A stretch of 7,779 bases of DNA from Mycobacterium sp. (GTDB lineage: Bacteria; Actinomycetota; Actinomycetes; Mycobacteriales; Mycobacteriaceae). A program made the position numbers and the translations under genes. Location: assembly GCA_023264755.1 (NCBI GenBank), contig JAHFVB010000230.1, positions 1 to 7,779 on the forward strand, read 5' to 3'. Below, piece by piece: positions 1 to 5,778 of the stretch. Below the pieces are notes generated by a model that saw only the letters and a program-made list of their open reading frames with translations, ran no database searches and was not told the DNA's origin. How positions within the stretch are numbered: the first letter of the stretch is position 1; each line of letters begins with the position of its first letter.

Positions 1-188
1 TGATTGCCCAGCGCCAGCACGCCGGGATGAAGCCCTGGCATCTCGGGGATGAGCACCACCCCGGGGCCTTCGCCCTTGCGGTAGACGTCGTACGTGTAAC
101 CGTCCGCGGTGAACGGCTCGGCGGTCCACCCGGTGAGGTCGGCCTCTGGGGCCGCTCCGCCGGCGGCCTTGGATTCCGGTGACGTCAT
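1..188 (-). CDS. Dienelactone hydrolase family protein, N-terminal part (cut by window edge)
   Basis: Only the first 62 residues are visible, beginning MTSPESKAAGG; the gene runs off the left edge. After a small Ala/Gly-rich leader, residues 19-60 resemble the N-terminus of dienelactone hydrolase-like alpha/beta hydrolases: a short beta-strand region (FTADGYTYDVYRKGEG), then GPGVVLIPEMPG, the core strand that carries a conserved Glu (E49 here; in characterised dienelactone hydrolases this Glu contacts the catalytic Cys). The nucleophile, Asp and His lie outside the window, so activity cannot be judged. The ATG is chosen because a strong Shine-Dalgarno AGGAG (198..194, minus strand) sits 5 nt upstream and overlaps the stop codon of the DUF4245 gene, which implies cotranscription and probable translational coupling. 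Family assignment is from recognition of the strand/Glu motif; substrate is unknown. Confidence 0.8.
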   Translation of the reverse strand, partial: MTSPESKAAGGAAPEADLTGWTAEPFTADGYTYDVYRKGEGPGVVLIPEMPGLHPGVLALGN

Positions 189-193
189 CGGCG

Positions 194-198
194 CTCCT
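194..198 (-). promoter_or_regulatory. Shine-Dalgarno of the dienelactone hydrolase gene, overlapping the upstream stop codon
   Basis: On the minus strand the stop TAG of the DUF4245 gene (199..197) is part of CTAGGAG; the AGGAG is followed by CGCCG and then ATG. The ribosome-binding site therefore overlaps the end of the previous gene, which fixes the hydrolase start and suggests the two genes form one operon. Confidence 0.75.
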
Positions 199-877
199 AG
201 CTGACGGGCAACGGCGGCTGCGTCTGCGTCGCCGCCGCAAGCGTACGGTACTCCCCAGTACCCGCGGCCCCGCTGATCGCGAGTTGCGCAGGCCCCGAAG
301 CCGACGGGATCCGAGCGGTCCAGACCGGGTGGGCGAACTCACCGGCCGGGTCGCCGCCCTCGTAGACCACCCATCTGACTCCGTCGACGTCCTGCACGCC
401 CGTCGGGATCAACCCGGGGTCGAGCGCCTGCACGAGCTTGTCCTCGGTGGCGTTGCTCTGGGTGAGGCTCAGGAACATGCCACTCGGCGCGAGGTAGCCC
501 ACCTTCGACATCACCGCACGGGCGGGCTGCCCGGTCGCGTCGATCCGGCCGGCCTCGATGCTGCCGCGCGAACCCGAGTTGGCGCGCCAGCCGTCGGGCA
601 GTTTGGGCAGCCTGATGGGGAACTTCAGCGCCTCGGCGTCGGCCTTCAACGCAGCCGGCGCATCGTACTGCGGGGCAGGGCCCTGACCAGGACCGCGCGG
701 CGCAAACGAGCACATGCCGAGCACCCCGGCCAACACGATGCAGGCCACCACGAGCGGCGCCATCGACCAGAACATGTCCCGGCCGTCCTGGAGCAATCTC
801 GACTTCGCGGCCCGCGGTACGGGAACGGCTTGTTCGGTGCGCTCACGTCCGGAAGTGGGCTGCGGCGGGACGGTCAC
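197..877 (-). CDS. DUF4245 domain-containing membrane-anchored protein
   Basis: A 226-residue protein of unknown function resembling, from memory, M. tuberculosis Rv1100. Residues 1-28 are a basic cytoplasmic leader, then [16 protein letters not shown] leads into one transmembrane helix at about 37-57, followed by a Pro/Gly-rich linker (59-70). The rest should be extracytoplasmic, with [16 protein letters not shown] at 127-142 and a [12 protein letters not shown] segment at 164-175 typical of the family. The open frame extends to 970, but that extension overlaps the glpX start; the GTG at 877 is preferred because homologues begin MTVP-like and this frame reads [10 protein letters not shown]. 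No good Shine-Dalgarno precedes the GTG; instead a -10-like GATACT ends 7 nt before it, suggesting a leaderless transcript. It is divergent from glpX and lies upstream of the hydrolase gene. Function is not known. Confidence 0.88.
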   Translation of the reverse strand: MTVPPQPTSGRERTEQAVPVPRAAKSRLLQDGRDMFWSMAPLVVACIVLAGVLGMCSFAPRGPGQGPAPQYDAPAALKADAEALKFPIRLPKLPDGWRANSGSRGSIEAGRIDATGQPARAVMSKVGYLAPSGMFLSLTQSNATEDKLVQALDPGLIPTGVQDVDGVRWVVYEGGDPAGEFAHPVWTARIPSASGPAQLAISGAAGTGEYRTLAAATQTQPPLPVS

Positions 878-884
878 GCCTGCC

Positions 885-890
885 AGTATC
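885..890 (-). promoter_or_regulatory. Putative -10 element (GATACT) for the DUF4245 gene, leaderless
   Basis: On the minus strand GATACT is followed by GGCAGGC and then the GTG start at 877. A start site 6-7 nt after a -10 would fall on or next to the start codon, the usual geometry of mycobacterial leaderless genes. No convincing -35 is seen, which is common in mycobacteria. It lies in the 56-bp gap shared with divergent glpX. This is inference from spacing only. Confidence 0.4.
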
Positions 891-917
891 CCAGGTCTCA
901 AACTCAGAACCGTTAAT

Positions 918-922
918 GGGAG
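918..922 (+). promoter_or_regulatory. Shine-Dalgarno GGGAG deciding the glpX start
   Basis: GGGAG lies 11 nt before the ATG at 934 and inside the first codons of the alternative start at ATG 916. A ribosome-binding site within the alternative reading frame start favours 934 as the true initiation codon. Spacing is slightly long, so this is moderate evidence. Confidence 0.5.
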
Positions 923-933
923 AATCTGCAGCC

Positions 934-1998
934 ATGACGTCTTCTGATGCTCTTCCCGCAAGCGGGTCATCGGCGAAATCGCGCAGGGAAGCCCCGGATC
1001 GCAACCTCGCCCTCGAATTGGTGCGGGTGACCGAGGCGGGCGCCATGGCGGCCGGCCGCTGGGTTGGGCGCGGCGACAAGGAAGGCGGTGACGGCGCGGC
1101 CGTCGACGCCATGCGCGAGCTGGTGAACTCGGTGTCGATGCGCGGCATCGTCGTCATCGGCGAGGGCGAGAAGGACAACGCCCCGATGCTCTACAACGGC
1201 GAAGAGGTCGGCAACGGCGACGGACCGGACTGTGACTTCGCCGTCGACCCCGTCGACGGCACCACCCTGATGAGCAAGGGCATGCCCAACGCCATCTCCG
1301 TGCTCGCGGTCGCCGAGCGTGGCGCCATGTTCGATCCGTCGGCCGTGTTCTACATGAACAAGATCGCCGTCGGACCCGACGCCGTCGACGTCATCGACAT
1401 CACCGCCCCCATCGGCGAGAACATCCGCCGGGTCGCCAAGGTGCGCAACTCGACCGTCGCCGACATCACGGTGTGCGTGCTCGACCGGCCCCGCCACGCC
1501 CAGCTGATCGAAGACGTGCGGGAGGCCGGTGCGCGCATCCGGTTGATCTCCGACGGAGACGTGGCCGGCGCGATCTCGGCCTGCCGGCCCGACTCCGGCA
1601 CCGACATGCTGGCCGGCATCGGCGGCACCCCCGAGGGCATCATCACCGCCGCCGCCATCCGCTGCATGGGCGGTGCGATCCAGGCCGTGCTGGCCCCCAC
1701 CGACGCCGCCGAACGCCAGAAGGCCATCGATGCGGGCCACGACCTGGACCGCGTGCTGCACACCGAGGACCTGGTCTCCGGGGAGAACGTGTTCTTCTCC
1801 GCGACCGGCGTCACCGACGGTGATCTACTGAAGGGCGTGCGCTACTTCGGCGGCGGCTGCACCACGCAATCGATCGTGATGCGCAGCAAGTCGGGCACCG
1901 TACGCATGATCGAGGCCTACCACCGGCTCTCGAAGCTCAACGAGTACTCCGCAGTCGACTTCACCGGCGACATGACCGCCGCGTATCCCCTTCCGTAA
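934..1998 (+). CDS. glpX: Class II fructose-1,6-bisphosphatase GlpX
   Basis: Hydrolyses fructose-1,6-bisphosphate to fructose-6-phosphate, the committed phosphatase step of gluconeogenesis, in the cytoplasm with a divalent metal. The 354-residue sequence carries the lithium-sensitive phosphatase-type motif DPVDGTT at 105-111. By alignment from memory with E. coli GlpX, the metal ligands are D53 (in [10 protein letters not shown]), E77 (in IGEGEKD), D105 and E234 (in GIGGTPEG), and T110 is the catalytic Thr. All are present. The C-terminus ends YPLP as in M. tuberculosis GlpX. ATG 934 is chosen over ATG 916 because GGGAG lies between them; an even shorter start used in some mycobacterial numbering (Met at NLAMELVRV) is not available here, since that codon is CTC (Leu). 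In mycobacteria GlpX is the main FBPase. fum follows after 58 bp on the same strand, so cotranscription is likely. Confidence 0.96.
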   Translation: MTSSDALPASGSSAKSRREAPDRNLALELVRVTEAGAMAAGRWVGRGDKEGGDGAAVDAMRELVNSVSMRGIVVIGEGEKDNAPMLYNGEEVGNGDGPDCDFAVDPVDGTTLMSKGMPNAISVLAVAERGAMFDPSAVFYMNKIAVGPDAVDVIDITAPIGENIRRVAKVRNSTVADITVCVLDRPRHAQLIEDVREAGARIRLISDGDVAGAISACRPDSGTDMLAGIGGTPEGIITAAAIRCMGGAIQAVLAPTDAAERQKAIDAGHDLDRVLHTEDLVSGENVFFSATGVTDGDLLKGVRYFGGGCTTQSIVMRSKSGTVRMIEAYHRLSKLNEYSAVDFTGDMTAAYPLP

Positions 1999-2022
1999 CA
2001 ACGTTTCCCACTACCTCAACCG

Positions 2023-2046
2023 CACCGAAGAAACCACACCGAAGAA
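2023..2046 (+). repeat. Short direct repeat in the glpX-fum spacer
   Basis: CACCGAAGAA occurs twice, at 2023-2032 and 2037-2046, with a 14-bp period. The second copy runs directly into the AGGGAG ribosome-binding site of fum (2048-2053). It may be a chance local duplication; no function can be assigned from sequence. Confidence 0.5.
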
Positions 2047-2056
2047 CAGGGAGCAG

Positions 2057-3499
2057 ATGGCCGCCGACAGTGTTGTCGAAAACGCAAACGAGGGCGATTA
2101 CCGCATCGAGCACGACACGATGGGCGAGGTCCGCGTGCCCATCAACGCGCTATGGCGGGCGCAGACGCAACGCGCGGTCGAGAACTTCCCCATCTCCTTC
2201 CGCCCCCTGGAGCGCACGCAGATCCGCGCGCTGGGCCTGCTGAAGGGCGCCTGCGCGCAGGTGAACAAGGACCTCGGGCTGCTCGCCGCCGAGCAGGCCG
2301 ACGCGATCATCGCCGCGGCCGGCGAGATCGCCGACGGCCTGCACGACGACCAGTTCCCCATCGACGTCTTCCAGACCGGCTCGGGCACCAGCTCGAACAT
2401 GAACGCCAACGAGGTCATCGCCTCGATTGCGGCGGCCAACGGCGTGACGGTGCACCCGAACGACCACGTCAACATGTCGCAGAGCTCGAATGACACGTTC
2501 CCGACGGCCACCCACATCGCCGCGACGGAAGCCGCCGTGCGCCACCTGATTCCGGCGCTCGAGATACTGCACGAATCCCTGGCCGGCAAGGCCCGCCAGT
2601 GGCGCACCGTCGTCAAGTCGGGCCGCACGCACCTGATGGACGCGGTGCCGGTGACCCTCGGCCAGGAGTTCGGCGGCTACGCCCGCCAGATCGAGGCCGG
2701 CATCGAACGGGTCAAGGCGACGCTGCCCCGGCTCGGTGAACTGGCCATCGGCGGAACGGCCGTCGGCACCGGACTGAACGCACCCGACGGGTTCGGCGCC
2801 AAGGTGGTCGACGTGCTCGTCGACCAGACCGGGCTCGCCGAATTGCGCCCGGCCAAGGACTCGTTCGAGGCTCAGGCCGCCCGCGACGGACTCGTCGAGG
2901 CCTCCGGCGCGCTGAAGACCATCGCCGCGTCGCTGACCAAGATCGCCAACGACATCCGGTGGATGGGCTCCGGCCCGCTGACCGGGCTCGGCGAACTGCA
3001 GCTGCCCGACCTGCAGCCGGGCAGCTCGATCATGCCGGGCAAGGTCAACCCGGTCATCCCCGAGGCCGTCACGCAGGTCGCCGCCCAGGTCATCGGCAAC
3101 GACGCCGCCGTGACGGTCGGCGGGTTGTCCGGCGCCTTCGAACTCAACGTGTACATCCCGATGATGGCCCGCAACCTGCTGGAGTCCTTCACACTGCTGT
3201 CCAACGTGTCGAAGTTGTTCGCGGAGCGGTGCATCGACGGGCTGATCGCCAACGAGGGACACCTGCGCGACCTGGCCGAGTCGTCACCGTCGATCGTGAC
3301 GCCGCTGAACTCGGCCATCGGTTACGAGGAGGCCGCCAAGGTCGCCAAGGAAGCCCTCAAGGAGCGCAAGACGATTCGCCAGACGGTCATCGACCGCGGC
3401 CTGATCGGCGACAAGCTGTCCGAGGAGGAACTCGACAAGCGGCTCGACGTGTTGAAGATGGCGAAGGTCGTCGATGAGCGCTTGCGCGAAGAGGATTGA
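2057..3499 (+). CDS. fum: Class II fumarate hydratase (fumarase)
   Basis: Catalyses reversible hydration of fumarate to L-malate in the TCA cycle; family members are cytoplasmic homotetramers needing no iron-sulphur cluster. The 480-residue length matches class II fumarases. Visible signatures: [14 protein letters not shown] (107-120), [13 protein letters not shown] (139-151), [17 protein letters not shown] (188-204) with the catalytic-region His192, and the aspartase/fumarase superfamily signature [11 protein letters not shown] (322-332), whose Ser in the mobile SS loop is the catalytic base. These motifs separate it from aspartase and argininosuccinate lyase, and it closely resembles M. tuberculosis Rv1098c from memory. 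The ATG is preceded by AGGGAG with only 3 nt spacing, but the N-terminus ([13 protein letters not shown] after a short leader) fits homologues. It follows glpX after 58 bp; its 3' end faces the antiporter gene and a hairpin cluster. Confidence 0.97.
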   Translation: MAADSVVENANEGDYRIEHDTMGEVRVPINALWRAQTQRAVENFPISFRPLERTQIRALGLLKGACAQVNKDLGLLAAEQADAIIAAAGEIADGLHDDQFPIDVFQTGSGTSSNMNANEVIASIAAANGVTVHPNDHVNMSQSSNDTFPTATHIAATEAAVRHLIPALEILHESLAGKARQWRTVVKSGRTHLMDAVPVTLGQEFGGYARQIEAGIERVKATLPRLGELAIGGTAVGTGLNAPDGFGAKVVDVLVDQTGLAELRPAKDSFEAQAARDGLVEASGALKTIAASLTKIANDIRWMGSGPLTGLGELQLPDLQPGSSIMPGKVNPVIPEAVTQVAAQVIGNDAAVTVGGLSGAFELNVYIPMMARNLLESFTLLSNVSKLFAERCIDGLIANEGHLRDLAESSPSIVTPLNSAIGYEEAAKVAKEALKERKTIRQTVIDRGLIGDKLSEEELDKRLDVLKMAKVVDERLREED

Positions 3500-3503
3500 G
3501 CCG

Positions 3504-3523
3504 GACGGCGACTGATCGCCGTC
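3504..3523 (+). terminator. 8-bp hairpin just after the fumarase stop
   Basis: GACGGCGA-CTGA-TCGCCGTC forms a perfect 8-bp stem with a 4-nt loop, starting 5 nt after the fum stop codon. There is no T-run after it, so it is not a classical intrinsic terminator, but mycobacterial gene ends often lack the U-tract. Its right part is also the first copy of a tandem repeat. It may protect the 3' end or assist termination. Confidence 0.5.
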
Positions 3524-3565
3524 AGGCCGACTGATCGCCGTCACGCCGACTGATGGCCGTCACGC
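3509..3565. repeat. Three tandem copies of a 19-bp repeat
   Basis: CGACTGATCGCCGTCAGGC (3509-3527), CGACTGATCGCCGTCACGC (3528-3546) and CGACTGATGGCCGTCACGC (3547-3565) abut without spacers and differ at one or two positions each. A degenerate start of a fourth unit (CGAGTGG) merges into the hairpin that follows. The array lies wholly in the convergent gap between fum and the antiporter gene and codes for nothing. It resembles a short VNTR/MIRU-like locus rather than a CRISPR, since there are no spacers. Confidence 0.85.
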
Positions 3566-3620
3566 CGAGTGGGAACGTGGCGACGCTCAGGACCGCTGAG
3601 CGTCGCCACGTTCCCGTTCG
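3566..3620. terminator. Long perfect hairpin between convergent fum and antiporter genes
   Basis: The arms at 3571-3590 (GGGAACGTGGCGACGCTCAG) and 3596-3615 are exact reverse complements, giving a 20-bp stem with loop GACCG. In the plus-strand RNA the stem grows to 25 pairs (3566-3620) with one U-G and one G-U wobble, whereas in the minus-strand RNA those two positions become A/C mismatches, so the fold slightly favours the fum transcript. No T-run follows on either strand. The stop codon of the minus-strand antiporter gene (3589..3587) lies inside the left arm, so the palindrome encodes the last residues of that protein. Termination role is inferred from position and stem strength. Confidence 0.75.
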
Positions 3621-4822
3621 CCGACGGGCCCCCGCGGTTCGACGAGCCAACGTATCCCCGGCCACGCCGTCAGGCTGTGCAGCACCAGGCTCAGCGTGAC
3701 CGTCACCACGACCACCTGAACGATCAACGACGCCTGCTCGATCCGTCCGCGCTCGACGACCAGCAGACCCAACACCAGCGTGCCGATGCCGCGCGGACCG
3801 AACCATCCGATGAAGAGTCGATTCCGGACGGGTAGGTCGCTGCGGACGAGCGCCACGCCGACTGCGATCATCCGGACTGCCAACAGCGCCAGCACGGCGA
3901 ACACCACCACCCGCCAGCTCGCATCACGCCAGCCGACGACCACCGCGTAGCTGCCGAACATCGCGAACACCATCAGTTCCAGCAGTTGACCGGCGGCATC
4001 GGAGACCTGCGTGTCGGGCGGCACGCCGATGCGCTTGGCCATGAACGCGAAGGCCAGTCCCCCCGCGAAGGCGGCGACGAATCCGCTGCCGTGCAGCCCC
4101 TCCCCCACCTGGAAGCACACCAGCGCGACGGCCAGCGTGGCCAGTTGCGCCCAGGTTTCGCTCATCCATTCGTGCTTGCGCGAGCGCGCGATGACCAGCC
4201 CGCCGAGCGCGCCGATGGCCAACCCGACCACGACCGACACCACCTCGGTGCGCACCAGGAACAACGTCCAGCGACTCGCGTCGGGATCGGACCGCTCGGA
4301 GGCCAGCGCCAGCGCCGCGAGCATGGCGGCCAGGGCGAAGCCGTCGTAGAAGCCGCTCTCGGCGGACAGCGCATGGCGGATGCGTTCCGGGATGCGGGTG
4401 TCCTCGAGTAGCGCGTCGATCAACGCGACCTCGGTGGGCGCGACGATCGCCGCCAGGCACACCGCCTCCCAGAGCGGCATCACCGGCAGGACCAGCACCG
4501 CGGTCAGGGTGCCGAGCGTGAGCGCCAGCGGGAAGCCCACCACCAACAGTCGAAACGTGACCTCACGCCGCCGGAACACCAGGGGAAGGTCCAGTTGCGC
4601 AGCCTGATTGAACAAGATCACCGTCAACGCCAGCTGAGCCACGACGGTGAAGCTGGTGGCGTCGGTCCCCACGTCGAGCACGTCCAGGGCATAGGGCCCC
4701 AGGACCACCCCGAACAGCACGAAGACCAGTGCCGGCGCCAGATACCAGCGCTTCACCAGACCCGACACCACGGCGTAGCACAACACCAAGACGGTCAGGA
4801 CGATCGCGGTGTTGGTGTGCAT
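3587..4822 (-). CDS. CPA1-like cation:proton antiporter (Na+/H+ exchanger domain)
   Basis: A 411-residue, very hydrophobic inner-membrane protein with about 11-13 predicted helices across residues 6-385, fitting the Na_H_Exchanger fold that exchanges monovalent cations for protons. Recognisable motifs are APTEVALIDAL at 128-138 (the discontinuous helix, usually APTDAAL or TDP-like), ESGFYDG at 155-161 (usually ESGLNDG, with the ion-binding Asn-Asp pair), and GWFGPRG at 339-345 with the conserved Arg344. Thus Asp160 is kept but the preceding Asn is Tyr159, and the earlier Asp is Glu131. The frame is open far upstream (to 5566), but that part overlaps the deacetylase; ATG 4822 starts the hydrophobic protein 8 nt after the deacetylase stop, suggesting an operon. 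No strong ribosome-binding site is seen. The last ~9 residues are encoded by the terminator palindrome. The transported ion is unknown. Confidence 0.87.
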   Translation of the reverse strand: MHTNTAIVLTVLVLCYAVVSGLVKRWYLAPALVFVLFGVVLGPYALDVLDVGTDATSFTVVAQLALTVILFNQAAQLDLPLVFRRREVTFRLLVVGFPLALTLGTLTAVLVLPVMPLWEAVCLAAIVAPTEVALIDALLEDTRIPERIRHALSAESGFYDGFALAAMLAALALASERSDPDASRWTLFLVRTEVVSVVVGLAIGALGGLVIARSRKHEWMSETWAQLATLAVALVCFQVGEGLHGSGFVAAFAGGLAFAFMAKRIGVPPDTQVSDAAGQLLELMVFAMFGSYAVVVGWRDASWRVVVFAVLALLAVRMIAVGVALVRSDLPVRNRLFIGWFGPRGIGTLVLGLLVVERGRIEQASLIVQVVVVTVTLSLVLHSLTAWPGIRWLVEPRGPVGERERGDAQRS

Positions 4823-4830
4823 GACGCCCG

Positions 4831-5706
4831 TCAGGCGCCGTTGTTGACGCCGCCGGAGTTGGCGCCCGGAATGTCGGTGATGGGGAAGTTCGGCATCGGT
4901 GCCGGCGACGGCGTGTTGGGCAGGGTCGGAATCTCCGCCGGCGGAATGTCGCGCAACTCGTTGGCCGGCGGTCCGTTGTCCCGGCTGCCGTAGGTGCTGC
5001 CCGGAGCGCGCGGCCCGAGCATCTGCGAGACCGTCACCATGTGATACCCGTTGGCCTTGAGTACCGGAATGAACTGCTGGACGAGGTCGACGGTCGACGA
5101 GTAGGTGTCGTGGAACAGCACCACGGAGTTCGGCTTGAGCTGCGTCATCAGCATGTACCGGGTGGCGGCGGTGTTGGAGTCGTTGGCCCAATCGAACGGG
5201 ATGACGTCCCAGTTGATGTCGGCCAACCCCTGCTTCTTGGCCTCGGCCAGCACCGCATCGTTGATCAGTCCGCCCGCGGTGCGGAACAGCTTGGGGCGCT
5301 GTCCGGTGGCGGCTTCGATGGCATCGCTGGCCTTCGACAACTGGCTCGGGATGTCCTCGGGCGGGATGGCCGTCATGTTGGGGTGTTCCCACGTGTGCTG
5401 ACCGAGTTCCATGCCCGCTTCGACCACGCGCTTGGCGCCCTCGGGATTGGCCGCCACCTTGTTGCCGATCTGGAAGAACGTCGCCTTGGCGTCGTCGTCC
5501 TTGAGGATCTGCAGCAAGCGGTCGGTATACGGGCTCGGCCCGTCGTCGAACGTCAACGCGACGCACTTGTACTGCGAGCAGTCGACCTCGTCGGCCTTGG
5601 CGACGCGGCCAGTCAGGCTGCCGATCACCACGATCGCCACGCCCGCGACAACGCCGAGCACGGTCCGCCAGTAGGACCAGGCCAAGGTGTCAGGGCGCTT
5701 TCGCAC
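4831..5706 (-). CDS. Polysaccharide (peptidoglycan) deacetylase, NodB homology domain
   Basis: A 291-residue envelope enzyme that should remove N-acetyl groups from peptidoglycan amino sugars, closely resembling M. tuberculosis Rv1096 from memory in length and tail. Residues 15-33 form a signal anchor, with a possible signal peptidase site AKA-D at 36-39; C43 and C48 may form a disulphide. The NodB motifs follow: TFDDGPS (52-58; catalytic D54, metal ligand D55), HTWEHP (104-109; metal ligands H104, H108), FRTAGG (141-146, usually RPxxG), DW at 172-173, and VLFHD (196-200; H199). A Pro/Asn-rich tail follows from about 232 (PPANELRDIPPAEIPTLPN). The GTG start is preceded by a -10-like TAGGCT at 6 nt and no Shine-Dalgarno, suggesting a leaderless mRNA. 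The antiporter gene follows 8 nt after the stop. Confidence 0.93.
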   Translation of the reverse strand: MRKRPDTLAWSYWRTVLGVVAGVAIVVIGSLTGRVAKADEVDCSQYKCVALTFDDGPSPYTDRLLQILKDDDAKATFFQIGNKVAANPEGAKRVVEAGMELGQHTWEHPNMTAIPPEDIPSQLSKASDAIEAATGQRPKLFRTAGGLINDAVLAEAKKQGLADINWDVIPFDWANDSNTAATRYMLMTQLKPNSVVLFHDTYSSTVDLVQQFIPVLKANGYHMVTVSQMLGPRAPGSTYGSRDNGPPANELRDIPPAEIPTLPNTPSPAPMPNFPITDIPGANSGGVNNGA

Positions 5707-5712
5707 CCTGGA

Positions 5713-5718
5713 AGCCTA
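5713..5718 (-). promoter_or_regulatory. Putative -10 element (TAGGCT) for a leaderless deacetylase transcript
   Basis: On the minus strand TAGGCT fits the mycobacterial -10 consensus TANNNT; it is followed by TCCAGG and then the GTG start at 5706. Transcription would begin at or next to the start codon. The element lies between the deacetylase and the hairpin that ends phoH2, so the deacetylase-antiporter pair would be transcribed independently. The -35 position would fall in the hairpin arm and shows no clear TTGACA. Confidence 0.55.
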
Positions 5719-5727
5719 CCGACTCCC

Positions 5728-5776
5728 GATTTCGGCGTGTTCAGCCGCGCTGGCCGCGGCTGAACACGCCGAAATC
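5728..5776 (-). terminator. Perfect 22-bp hairpin ending phoH2
   Basis: Arms at 5728-5749 and 5755-5776 are exact reverse complements (core CGGCGTGTTCAGCCGCG), separated by a 5-nt loop CTGGC. The stem begins 2 nt after the phoH2 stop codon on the minus strand. There is no T-run, but an RNA stem of 22 perfect pairs directly behind a stop codon is best read as a terminator or 3'-end stabiliser. The deacetylase promoter lies directly downstream. Confidence 0.78.
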
Positions 5777-5778
5777 AC

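Noticed and set aside
179..916. 245-codon plus-strand ORF across the DUF4245 gene
   Set aside because: Arg-rich low-complexity translation, antisense to a recognised family protein.
916..933. Upstream glpX start at ATG 916 adding six residues (MGESAA)
   Set aside because: The likely Shine-Dalgarno GGGAG lies inside this extension and ATG 934 follows it; the added residues match nothing known in GlpX.
878..970. DUF4245 reading frame extended 31 codons upstream
   Set aside because: It overlaps glpX coding sequence, and the homologous N-terminus begins at the GTG at 877.
967..1761. 264-codon ORF antisense to glpX
   Set aside because: Same shadow signature, entirely within a well-supported gene and without a recognisable domain.
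2150..3262. 370-codon ORF antisense to fumarase
   Set aside because: Composition (Arg, Gly, His, Asp-rich, no motif) is typical of antisense shadow frames in high-GC genes with intact coding on the other strand.
3509..3565. Tandem repeats as a CRISPR array
   Set aside because: Units abut with no spacers, are only 19 bp and number three; no cas gene nearby.
4823..5566. Antiporter frame open upstream to 5566, suggesting a fusion protein
   Set aside because: The extension is an Arg/Gly/His-rich shadow of the deacetylase in another frame; the hydrophobic protein begins at ATG 4822.
3543..5772. Shared word CACGCCGA in the tandem repeats and the 22-bp hairpin as sign of one repeat family
   Set aside because: The same 8-mer also occurs inside the antiporter gene (about 3853 and 4023), so in this GC-rich sequence it is not informative.
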